The notes beneath the pieces are model-generated. The model saw only the letters and a list, made by a program, of their open reading frames with translations. It was not told where the DNA came from and made no database searches. 45,594 bases of DNA from Amycolatopsis circi (GTDB taxonomy: Bacteria; Actinomycetota; Actinomycetes; Mycobacteriales; Pseudonocardiaceae), in NCBI RefSeq assembly GCF_003385235.1, contig NZ_PQIA01000075.1, positions 1 through 45,594 of the forward strand, given 5' to 3'. Each line of letters begins with the position of its first letter. Positions within the stretch are counted from its first letter, which is position 1. Positions 39,183 through 45,594 of the stretch are shown here, in pieces. Position numbers and translations under genes: made by a program.

Positions 39183-40871
39183 ATGGATCGCAGGGGCTTC
39201 CTGAAGGCGCTGGGCATCACCGCCACGGTCACCGGGGCAGGGGCGTTCCTCGCCGCGTGCAACGCGAACGAGCAGTCCGGCGGCGGGGGCGCGGTCGCGG
39301 TGGCGTCCGGCGGGACGCTCTACATCCTCAGCGACACCACGTCGCAGCACCTCGACCCGGCGAAGAGCCAGAACCTGGCGATCACCACGATCAGCCTGAT
39401 CCACCGGCGGCTCACCGCGTGGAAGACCTCCGCGGACGGCCCGGCCACCGTGGTGCCGGACCTCGCGACCGACACCGGCAGGGCGAGCGCGGACGGCAAG
39501 ACCTGGACGTACACGCTCAAGGACGGCCTGAAGATGGCCGACGGCACGCCGATCACCAGCGCCGAGATCAAGTACGGCATCGAGCGGTCGTTCGATTCGG
39601 CGTTCTCCGGCGGGCTGGGCTACCACAAGAACCTGCTCGCCGGCGGACCCGACTACAAGGGCCCGTTCAAGGGCGGCGAACTGGCGTCGATCGAGACCCC
39701 GGACCCGAAGACCGTCGTGTTCCACCTGGCCCGCCCGTACGGCGACTGGCCGTGGATCGCCAGCATGCCCGCGTTCGCCCCGGTGCCGAAGGGCAAGGGC
39801 ACCGACGCGACCTACGACACGAAGCCGGTCGCGTCCGGCCCGTACCAGGTCGAGTCGTACCAGAAGGGCGTGCAGGTCAAGTTCGTCCGGAACCCGAACT
39901 GGGACGCCAAGACCGACCTCGCGCGCACCGGCCTGCCGGACGCGGTCGTGATCCAGATGGGCCAGGACACCGGCGTCGTCGCGAAGCGGCTGCTGGCGAG
40001 CCAGGGCAACGACGCGTTCGCGTTCGGCTCGTCGTTCGTGAACCCGGCGCAGCTGGCGCAGATCCGCACGAACCCGGCGGCGAAGAACCAGCTCGTCACG
40101 TCGAAGTCCGGCGCGCTGGCCTACCTCGCGCTGAACACCAAGCGCGGCCCGCTGGCGAATCCCAAGGTGCGCCAGGCGTTCCAGTACGCCGTGGACAAGA
40201 CCGCCTACCAGGTCGCCGCCGCGGGCAGCGCGGATCTCGCCGGTCCGATCGCCACGACGTTGATCACCGAGGGCATCGCCGGGCGCGAGGTGTACGACCT
40301 CTACCCGGCCCCGCCGTCCGGCGACGTCGCGAAGGCGAAGCAACTGCTCGCCGAGGCGGGTTTCCCGAACGGCATCGACAACCTGGACTTCCCGGTGTCG
40401 ACGGCGAACAACGAGGCGGACAAGGCACAGGCGATCCAGGCCGCGCTGCAGCGCGCGGGCATCCGCACGAAGCTGCGCCCGCTCGACGACGAGGCGTGGA
40501 CCACGCTGGTCACCGGCAACGACGGCACCTACGACCTGACCCTGGGTTCGTGGCAGCCGGACTTCCCGAGCGCCAACGCCAACATCGAGCCGCTGTTCGG
40601 CACCTCGGAGATCGGCAACGGCGGGTACAACGAGGCGCGCTACTCGGTGCCCGAGGTCGACGCGCTGATCGCCGAGGCGCAGGGCACGGTCGACCCGGCC
40701 GCGGCCGGGAAGCTGTGGGCGAAGGCGGACAAGCGGATCATGCAGGACTCGCCGGTGGTCCCGCTGATCTACACGCGCAATTCGTTCCTGCACGGCGCGA
40801 AGGTCGGCAATTTCGCGATCGGCGCGTTCCCGGCGTACCCGAACTACCTCCAGATGGGCCTGGCGAAGTAA
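39183..40871 (+). CDS. Peptide-binding lipoprotein (DppA/OppA type)
   Basis: Family-5 extracellular solute-binding protein, 562 aa. The N-terminus combines a Tat motif (DRRGFLKALG) with a lipobox ending in Cys26 (FLAAC), so it is probably exported folded and lipid-anchored. Family features include YTLKDGLKMADGTPITSAEI, YGIERSFDSAFSGG and GALAYLALNTKRGPLANPKV. It delivers di- or oligopeptides, or another family-5 ligand such as nickel or opines, to the permeases upstream. The gap to the permease gene is 32 bp and to the ATPase 4 bp. Confidence 0.93.
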   Translation: MDRRGFLKALGITATVTGAGAFLAACNANEQSGGGGAVAVASGGTLYILSDTTSQHLDPAKSQNLAITTISLIHRRLTAWKTSADGPATVVPDLATDTGRASADGKTWTYTLKDGLKMADGTPITSAEIKYGIERSFDSAFSGGLGYHKNLLAGGPDYKGPFKGGELASIETPDPKTVVFHLARPYGDWPWIASMPAFAPVPKGKGTDATYDTKPVASGPYQVESYQKGVQVKFVRNPNWDAKTDLARTGLPDAVVIQMGQDTGVVAKRLLASQGNDAFAFGSSFVNPAQLAQIRTNPAAKNQLVTSKSGALAYLALNTKRGPLANPKVRQAFQYAVDKTAYQVAAAGSADLAGPIATTLITEGIAGREVYDLYPAPPSGDVAKAKQLLAEAGFPNGIDNLDFPVSTANNEADKAQAIQAALQRAGIRTKLRPLDDEAWTTLVTGNDGTYDLTLGSWQPDFPSANANIEPLFGTSEIGNGGYNEARYSVPEVDALIAEAQGTVDPAAAGKLWAKADKRIMQDSPVVPLIYTRNSFLHGAKVGNFAIGAFPAYPNYLQMGLAK

Positions 40872-40875
40872 TCCC

Positions 40876-42492
40876 GTGTCCGAGCAGCTGCTGTCCCTGC
40901 GCGACGTCTCGATCCGGTTCGGCGACACTGCCGCGGTTCGCGAGGTGAGCTTCGAGGTGCACCCCGGCGAGGTCGTCGCCCTCGTCGGGGAATCCGGTTC
41001 CGGCAAGTCGGTCACCGCGCTGTCGCTGCTCGGCCTGCTGCCGGGCACCGCGACGGTGACCGGGTCCGCGGTGCTCGACGGCCGCGATCTGTACACAGTG
41101 GACGGTCCGGCGCTGCGCAAGGTGCGCGGCGGCGAGATCGGCATGGTGTTCCAGGAGCCGATGAGCGCGCTGAACCCGGTGTTCCGGATCGGCACTCAGC
41201 TCGTGGACGCGGTCCGGGCGCATCGCAAGGTGTCGCGGGCGGCCGCGCGGGAACGGGCCCGGGAGTTGCTGGAACTCGTGGAACTGGACGCGCGGCGCGT
41301 GCTGCGCGCCTACCCGCACGAGCTGTCCGGCGGGCAGTTGCAGCGGGTGGTCATCGCGATCGCGTTGATCCACGATCCGAAGCTGCTGATTGCGGACGAG
41401 CCGACGACCGCGCTGGACGTCACCGTGCAAGCCGGGATCCTGCAGCTGCTGCGGTCGCTGCGGGACCGGCTCGGCACGGCGATTCTGCTGGTGACGCACG
41501 ACATGGGCGTGGTCGCGGACGTCGCGGACCGGGTCGTGGTGCTGCGCGACGGCCAGGTGGTCGAGCAGAACACCGCCGCCGGGCTGTTCGCTTCGCCGCA
41601 GGCTGAATACACGCGGGAACTGCTGGATTCGGTGCTGTCACTGGGTTCCGCTCCTGCTGGCGCGGTGCGGCCGACGTCCGCTCCTCTGGTCTCGGTGACG
41701 GATCTGGCGGTGACCTACCGGGTCGGCGGCGGCGCTCCGCCAGTGCGCGCGGTCGACGGTGTGTCCCTGACGATCGGGACCGACGAGGTGCTCGGCCTCG
41801 TCGGCGAATCCGGTTCGGGCAAGAGCACGATCTCGTCGGTGCTGACCGGTTTGGTCGCGCCGTCGGGAGGCACGGTGCAAGTCGACGGCGTGGACATCGC
41901 GCGAGCGTCGGCCCGGCAGCGGCGGGACATCCGGCGGCAGATCGGGATCGTCTTCCAGAACCCGGCCTCCGCGCTCAACCCGCGCGCGACGATCGGCGCG
42001 AGCATCGCCGAACCGCTGGTGGTGCACGGCGAACGCGGCGAGCACCGGGAGCGGGTCGCGGAACTGCTCGCCGCCGTGCGCCTGGATCCGGGCTGGAGCG
42101 GCCGGTACCCGCACGAGCTGTCCGGCGGGCAGCGGCAGCGGGTCGGCATCGCGCGGGCGCTGGCGCTTCGGCCGCGACTGCTGATCGCGGACGAGCCGAC
42201 GAGCGCGCTGGACGTCTCGGTGCAGGCTTCGGTGCTCGACTTGCTGGCGGACCTGCAGCGGGAACTGGCGTTCGCGTGCCTGTTCATCAGCCATGACCTG
42301 GCGGTGGTGGAGCGGGTCGCGGACCGGGTCGTCGTGCTGCATCACGGCAAGGTGGTCGAGGAGGGCCCGGTGGCGTCGGTGCTGGGCTCGCCGCGGGAGG
42401 ACTACACGCGACGGCTGGTCGCGGCGGCGCCGGTCGCGGACCCGGAACGGCAGCGGGAACGCCGGGAGGCTTGGCGCGCGCTGTCCGGCTGA
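40876..42492 (+). CDS. Fused double ATPase of peptide transporter (DppD-DppF)
   Basis: A 538-aa protein with two ABC ATPase domains in tandem, corresponding to separate DppD and DppF in many bacteria. Domain 1 (about 5-260): Walker A GESGSGKSVT, signature LSGGQLQRV, Walker B LLIADEPTTALD. Domain 2 (about 275-525): Walker A GESGSGKSTI, signature LSGGQRQRV, Walker B LLIADEPTSALD. Both sites look intact, with H-loops THDMG and SHDLA. The GTG start is 4 bp after the binding-protein stop. Confidence 0.94.
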   Translation: MSEQLLSLRDVSIRFGDTAAVREVSFEVHPGEVVALVGESGSGKSVTALSLLGLLPGTATVTGSAVLDGRDLYTVDGPALRKVRGGEIGMVFQEPMSALNPVFRIGTQLVDAVRAHRKVSRAAARERARELLELVELDARRVLRAYPHELSGGQLQRVVIAIALIHDPKLLIADEPTTALDVTVQAGILQLLRSLRDRLGTAILLVTHDMGVVADVADRVVVLRDGQVVEQNTAAGLFASPQAEYTRELLDSVLSLGSAPAGAVRPTSAPLVSVTDLAVTYRVGGGAPPVRAVDGVSLTIGTDEVLGLVGESGSGKSTISSVLTGLVAPSGGTVQVDGVDIARASARQRRDIRRQIGIVFQNPASALNPRATIGASIAEPLVVHGERGEHRERVAELLAAVRLDPGWSGRYPHELSGGQRQRVGIARALALRPRLLIADEPTSALDVSVQASVLDLLADLQRELAFACLFISHDLAVVERVADRVVVLHHGKVVEEGPVASVLGSPREDYTRRLVAAAPVADPERQRERREAWRALSG

Positions 42493-42552
42493 CCGATGAG
42501 TTTTCGGGGCGCCGGGAGTCGGTACCTCGGAAACCGACACGGAAGGCATGAC

Positions 42553-43077
42553 ATGGGAAAGCTGCTGTACTCTGCCGCGATGTCGCTGGACGGATTCATC
42601 GCCGGACCCGGCGGGGACATGGGCTGGCTCGCGCCCTACACCGAGGACGCGGCGGCGGACGAGCTGGCCGCGCCGGTCGGCGCGCTGCTGGTCGGCCGCC
42701 GGACCTTCTCCGGCGACGACCCTTATCGCGGCACCGAGGCCGAGGGCAAGGCTTTCGGCGGCTTGTGGGACGGGCCGCAGGTGGTGCTGACCCGGCAGGC
42801 CGCTCCGGCAGCGGTGCCTGGGGTGACGTTCTGCTCGTCTCTCGAGGAAGGCGTCGCGGCTGCGCGGGCGGCGGCGGGGGAGAAGACGGTGAACGTGCTG
42901 GGCGCTTCGGTCGGGCGGGCTTGTGTGGACGCTGGTTTGCTGGACGAGGTCGCGGTGATGGTGATGCCGGTGCTGCTCGGTGGCGGGGTGCGGTTGTTCG
43001 AGCGGCCAGGCCCGCCGGTGCGGCTGGAGTTGCTGGCGCAGCAGGGGACGAGTCTTCGGTATCGCGTGGTGCGTTGA
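42553..43077 (+). CDS. Dihydrofolate reductase-like (RibD C-terminal) protein
   Basis: A 174-aa NADPH-binding reductase fold. LLYSAAMSLDGFIAGPGGDM is the family's N-terminal signature, PVGALLVGRRTFSGDD and VNVLGASVGRACVDAGLLDE form the cofactor site, and the end is VMPVLLGGGVRLFER. Substrates in this family are varied and unknown here; the true folate-binding residues are not obvious. ATG 42553 has GGAAGG 6 nt upstream. Its last 15 codons recur at 43285-43330. Confidence 0.9.
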   Translation: MGKLLYSAAMSLDGFIAGPGGDMGWLAPYTEDAAADELAAPVGALLVGRRTFSGDDPYRGTEAEGKAFGGLWDGPQVVLTRQAAPAAVPGVTFCSSLEEGVAAARAAAGEKTVNVLGASVGRACVDAGLLDEVAVMVMPVLLGGGVRLFERPGPPVRLELLAQQGTSLRYRVVR

Positions 43078-43080
43078 GCG

Positions 43081-43284
43081 TCAGCGATCTTCGAACCGGG
43101 TGATCGCTTCCAGCACCGAGGTTCCCATCGAGGGACTTCCGGTGTGGCCTGCGTCGTCGATCACGACCAGTTCGGCATCCGGCCAAGCCTGGGCGAGCTG
43201 CCATGCTTTCCGCAGCGGCGCGCTCAGGTCGGCCCGGCCGTGGACGAGCGCTGCCGGAATGCCGTGCAGCAGACGGATGGGGTC
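43081..43284 (-). pseudogene. Prolyl aminopeptidase, 3' relic
   Basis: The duplicated end of the aminopeptidase gene: LLHGIPAALVHGRADLSAPL, KAWQLAQAWPDAELVVIDDA, then GHTGSPSMGTSVLEAITRFE before the stop. It lacks everything upstream. Confidence 0.88.
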
Positions 43285-43330
43285 GCTGGTGCAGCTGGGG
43301 ACGAGTCTTCGGTATCGCGTGGTGCGCTGA
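43285..43330 (+). pseudogene. RibD-type reductase, 3' relic
   Basis: Encodes VQLGTSLRYRVVR and a stop, copying the last codons of the gene ending at 43077 with two or three changes. Confidence 0.85.
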
Positions 43331-43333
43331 GCG

Positions 43334-44236
43334 TCAGCGATCTTCGAACCGGGTGATCGCTTCCAGCACCGCGGTTCCCATCGAGGGACTTCCGGTGTGT
43401 CCTGCGTCGTCGATCACGATCAGTTCGGCGTCCGGCCAGGCCTGGGCGAGCTGCCATGCTTTCCGCAGTGGCGCGCTGAGGTCGGCCCGGCCGTGGATGA
43501 GCACTGCCGGGATCCCGTGCAGCAGACGGATGTCGCGCAGCAGTTGGTCGTCTTCGAGCCAGGCGTGGTGGCCGTAGTAGTGCGCACAGAGACGTGCGAG
43601 CGTGATCAGCTCGTCGTCCGTGCCCTCGCTGAACTGGCCGGTGCGGCCGCCGACCCATTCGTGCGAGATCACCGCGTCTTCCCACGCGCACCAATCCCGC
43701 GCGGCGCGAAGCTGGACGGCACGGTCCGGGCTGGCGAGGAGCTGCGAGTACCCGGCGAGAAGGTCGCCGTCCGGGTCGGGCGCGCCCGCTCGGAACGCTT
43801 CCCATTGCGCGGGCAGCAGCCGCCGGACGCCGCGGTAGAGCCAATCGATCTCGTCCGGCGACGACGTGAACGCGGCGACCAGCAGGATGCCGCTGACCCG
43901 TTCCGGATGCCGCTGCGCGTAGGCGAGCGCGAGCGTCGCACCCCAGGAACCGCCGTAGAGCAGCCATTTTTCGATGCCGAGGCGGACGCGCAGCTTCTCC
44001 ATGTCGGCGATCAAGTGCCCGGTCGTCTGGTGCTCCAGGCTGACCGCCGGGTCCGCGACGTTCGGCGTGCTCCGTCCGCAGCCGCGTTGGTCGAACACCA
44101 CGACGCGGAATTTCGCCGGGTCGAAGCCCGTGCGGCCGAAGCTGGTGCCGCCTCCGCCGGGGCCGCCGTGCACGCACAGGACCGGTGCGCCTTCGCCGCT
44201 GGCACGGCTGACGCACCGGAGTACTACTCTGAGTAG
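43334..44236 (-). CDS. Prolyl aminopeptidase-like hydrolase, no visible start
   Basis: Alpha/beta hydrolase removing N-terminal proline (proline iminopeptidase family). HGGPGGGGTSFGRTGFDPAK gives the oxyanion hole, FDQRGCGRSTPNVA the DQRG(C/S)G(R/K)S signature, GGSWGATLALAYAQ the nucleophile Ser, HGRADLSAP the Asp and DAGHTGSP the His. The core is complete, but before VLRCVSRASGEGAPVLCVHG there is no ATG, GTG or TTG in frame; the frame simply runs into the antisense of the methyltransferase gene. About 10-30 N-terminal residues seem lost, or a frameshift hides them. The upper coordinate is approximate. Confidence 0.72.
   Translation of the reverse strand, partial: LLRVVLRCVSRASGEGAPVLCVHGGPGGGGTSFGRTGFDPAKFRVVVFDQRGCGRSTPNVADPAVSLEHQTTGHLIADMEKLRVRLGIEKWLLYGGSWGATLALAYAQRHPERVSGILLVAAFTSSPDEIDWLYRGVRRLLPAQWEAFRAGAPDPDGDLLAGYSQLLASPDRAVQLRAARDWCAWEDAVISHEWVGGRTGQFSEGTDDELITLARLCAHYYGHHAWLEDDQLLRDIRLLHGIPAVLIHGRADLSAPLRKAWQLAQAWPDAELIVIDDAGHTGSPSMGTAVLEAITRFEDR
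44224..44236. promoter_or_regulatory. Palindrome in divergent region
   Basis: CTACTC, T, GAGTAG: a 6-bp-arm palindrome 34 bp before the methyltransferase start, at the damaged 5' end of the aminopeptidase. It could be an operator of a lost or neighbouring regulator. Confidence 0.3.
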
Positions 44237-44269
44237 GTCACTGCCGACCGACTGCTCCGCGAGGTGTCC

Positions 44270-45124
44270 ATGACCGGCTCGCCGTCCTCCTTGTCGCCCA
44301 GCCAGGTGCCGGTGGGGGTGGACCCCGACCGCCCGAGCATCGCGCGGATCTACGACGGGTTCCTCGGCGGAAGCCACCACTACGAGGTGGACCGCGCGGT
44401 GATGGAGAAGATCAGCACCGCGGTCCCCGAGGCGGTGCACATCGCCCGCGGCAACCGCGGTTTCCACAACCGCGTGCTGCGGATGCTGGCGAGCCAGACC
44501 GACATCCGGCAGTTCCTCGACTGCGGTTCCGGCCTGCCGACCGCGGAGAACACCCATCAGATCGTGCAGCGCTACCACCGCGACGCGCACGTGGTGTACG
44601 TCGACAACGACCCGGTCGTGCTCGCGCACGGGCGCGCGCTGCTGGAGGACAACGACTTCACGCACATGGTCGAGGCCGACATCTTCCAGCCGCAGGCCGT
44701 GCTGCAGAACGAAACGGTGCGCGAGTGCCTCGACTTCTCCGAGCCGATCGCGCTGCTGCACATCGGCACGATGCACCACTACGAGGGCGACGGCGCGGTC
44801 GAGGTGATGCGCGAGTACATCGACGCCCTCGCGCCCGGTTCGTACGTCGCCATGGCGCATTTCTACGACCCCGAGGTGCCGGAGCTGACCGCGGTCGCGA
44901 AGCGGATCGAGGAGATCCTGGTGTCCGGACCGCTCGGCGCGGGCCGGTTCCGCACGCGGGCGGAGATCGAGGCGATGCTGCCCGGCCTGGAGCTGCTCCC
45001 GCCGAGCCGCACGGACGGCCCCGGTTTGTCGGTCGCCGACGAATGGTGGCAGGACGGTCCTCGGCTGAAGCCGCTGAGCGACGCGGCCCGCTGTGTCGCG
45101 GGCGTGGTCGGCCGGAAGGTCTGA
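44270..45124 (+). CDS. SAM-dependent methyltransferase (DUF574)
   Basis: A 284-aa methyltransferase of the actinobacterial DUF574 family. Diagnostic parts: PSIARIYDGFLGGSHHYEVD at the N-terminus, RGNRGFHNRVLRMLA, the SAM-binding FLDCGSGLPTAENTHQIVQR and VVYVDNDPVVLAHGRALLED, and a C-terminal PGLELLPPSRTDGPGL. The substrate is unknown; such genes are numerous in Streptomyces and Amycolatopsis. ATG 44270 has GAGG 7 nt upstream; GTG 44264 is the alternative. Confidence 0.93.
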   Translation: MTGSPSSLSPSQVPVGVDPDRPSIARIYDGFLGGSHHYEVDRAVMEKISTAVPEAVHIARGNRGFHNRVLRMLASQTDIRQFLDCGSGLPTAENTHQIVQRYHRDAHVVYVDNDPVVLAHGRALLEDNDFTHMVEADIFQPQAVLQNETVRECLDFSEPIALLHIGTMHHYEGDGAVEVMREYIDALAPGSYVAMAHFYDPEVPELTAVAKRIEEILVSGPLGAGRFRTRAEIEAMLPGLELLPPSRTDGPGLSVADEWWQDGPRLKPLSDAARCVAGVVGRKV

Positions 45125-45140
45125 CGGCTACGTCGTGGCG

Positions 45141-45250
45141 GCCGGTTGCGGGAGGTCCGCGACCGGCGCGGGCGATGAAGTAGCCGACGAGCCTGATCAG
45201 TACCGCCAACGTTCCGGCGGTGAACGGCTCGAAGGTCAGTCTGGTAAACG
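45141..45250 (-). pseudogene. APC-type permease, 3' relic
   Basis: A partial copy of the end of the gene at 45320-45594: it reads FTAGTLAVLIRLVGYFIARA where the intact gene has FTAGTLAVLIGFGLVGYLIA. Relative to the gene it lacks 9 bp and 6 bp, plus several point changes. It lies directly after the methyltransferase stop. Confidence 0.75.
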
Positions 45251-45294
45251 GCCGCGCTGAGGGCTGGGGGCGAGCACCCTCAGCGCGGCCGTTT
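45246..45294. terminator. Bidirectional terminator
   Basis: AAACGGCCGCGCTGAGGG (45246-45263), 13-nt loop, CCCTCAGCGCGGCCGTTT (45277-45294): an 18-bp perfect stem with A-rich and T-rich ends, between the convergent methyltransferase and permease genes. Confidence 0.85.
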
Positions 45295-45319
45295 GCCGTG
45301 GGCCGGATCCGCGGGCAGC

Positions 45320-45594
45320 TCAGGTCTGAGCTGACTCAGCAGCCGGTTGCCGAACCTCCGCGACCGGCGCGGGTTGCTTGCGGGCGATGAGGTAGCCGAC
45401 GAGCCCGAACCCGATCAGCACCGCCAACGTCCCGGCTGTGAACAGCTCAAACGTCAGCCGCGAAACGCCCCAGGTCGCCTCGAAGTCGTACGCCACGCCG
45501 AGCGCCCGGTCCAGCACCCCCGGTGCCACAGTCTGCCAAGCCCCGAGCAGGATCCACGCGTAGATCAGCACCGAGCTGACCCACAGCCCGACCC
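45320..45594 (-). CDS. Membrane transport protein, probable APC-type permease (partial)
   Basis: C-terminal 91 codons of a gene that continues past the window edge. Two helices are visible: LIYAWILLGAWQTVAPGVLD, and ELFTAGTLAVLIGFGLVGYL, followed by a hydrophilic tail (IARKQPAPVAEVRQP). The WGVSRLTFELFTAGTLAV stretch resembles the last helix of APC-superfamily amino acid permeases, but the family call is tentative without the rest. An ATG at 45571 exists but lies within a membrane helix, so the true start is outside. Confidence 0.6.
   Translation of the reverse strand, partial: VGLWVSSVLIYAWILLGAWQTVAPGVLDRALGVAYDFEATWGVSRLTFELFTAGTLAVLIGFGLVGYLIARKQPAPVAEVRQPAAESAQT

Larger units (their letters stand above)
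43032..43537. repeat. 253-bp tandem duplication of a convergent gene junction
   Basis: Copy 1 (43032-43284) and copy 2 (43285-43537) are nearly identical, with a fixed 253-bp offset checked at three points (AGTCTTCGG, TCAGCGATC, AGACGGA). Each holds the 3' end of the reductase gene on the plus strand and the 3' end of the aminopeptidase on the minus strand. The reductase stays intact on the left and the aminopeptidase 3' end on the right. Confidence 0.93.

Noticed and set aside
1..45594. tRNA genes, CRISPR arrays, insertion sequences or prophage genes
   Set aside because: No tRNA T-loop/acceptor pattern, no regularly spaced repeats, and no transposase or integrase motif was seen on either strand.

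Overview
The window is high-GC, densely packed bacterial DNA with many GTG and some TTG starts. The opening gene order (CDP-alcohol phosphatidyltransferase, gcvH, garA, MerR, DUF151 nuclease, MerR, glycine riboswitch) follows the pgsA2 to gcvB block of mycobacteria. With the ANTAR proteins, LAxTG sorting signal, DUF574 methyltransferase and DasR-like operators, this points to an actinomycete of the Pseudonocardiales, most likely Amycolatopsis or a close relative. The genus is inferred from memory of gene content, not from a search.

Layout. 1-4.9 kb: the conserved gcvH/garA block, interrupted by a TetR gene and ending in a tandem glycine riboswitch with no gcvP behind it. 5-15.2 kb: small accessory genes (NTF2-like, nucleotidyltransferase, TetR + NmrA-like reductase, LysR facing an iodotyrosine-deiodinase-like flavoprotein, XRE, alcohol dehydrogenase, GNAT, HAD) mixed with gene fragments. 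15.2-19.1 kb: a secreted Rhs/YD-repeat protein with a glycine-zipper tip and a small membrane protein behind it, a probable toxin-immunity pair. 19.7-27.2 kb: a signalling island holding an alpha/beta hydrolase, a broken receiver gene, SRPBCC, a four-part STAS-AraC-GAF-ANTAR protein, a second GAF-ANTAR protein, CsbD and an RsbW-like ATPase. Three of these genes are preceded by GTTT-N15/16-GGGTA sequences, the form used by SigB/SigF-type stress sigma factors. 27.2-31.9 kb: a four-gene sugar ABC/GH3 operon resembling dasABC-dasD, every gene overlapping the next by ATGA, with two DasR-like boxes upstream. 32.4-36.9 kb: wall-anchored GH25 lysozyme, YrdB-like protein, acyl-CoA ligase, S1 protease. 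37.2-42.5 kb: a Dpp/Opp peptide transporter operon with a fused double ATPase. 42.5 kb to the end: RibD-type reductase, prolyl aminopeptidase without a visible start, DUF574 methyltransferase, and the end of a probable APC permease.

Two themes cut across the window. The 3' ends of convergent gene pairs have been tandemly duplicated and left as relics (7.4-8.0 kb and 43.0-43.5 kb, with a related relic at 45.1 kb). A long palindrome containing GTGAGGGGAACCCT recurs between convergent genes (27.2 kb, 36.0 kb, and a decayed copy at 36.2 kb). No tRNA, rRNA, CRISPR array, transposase or integrase was recognised.
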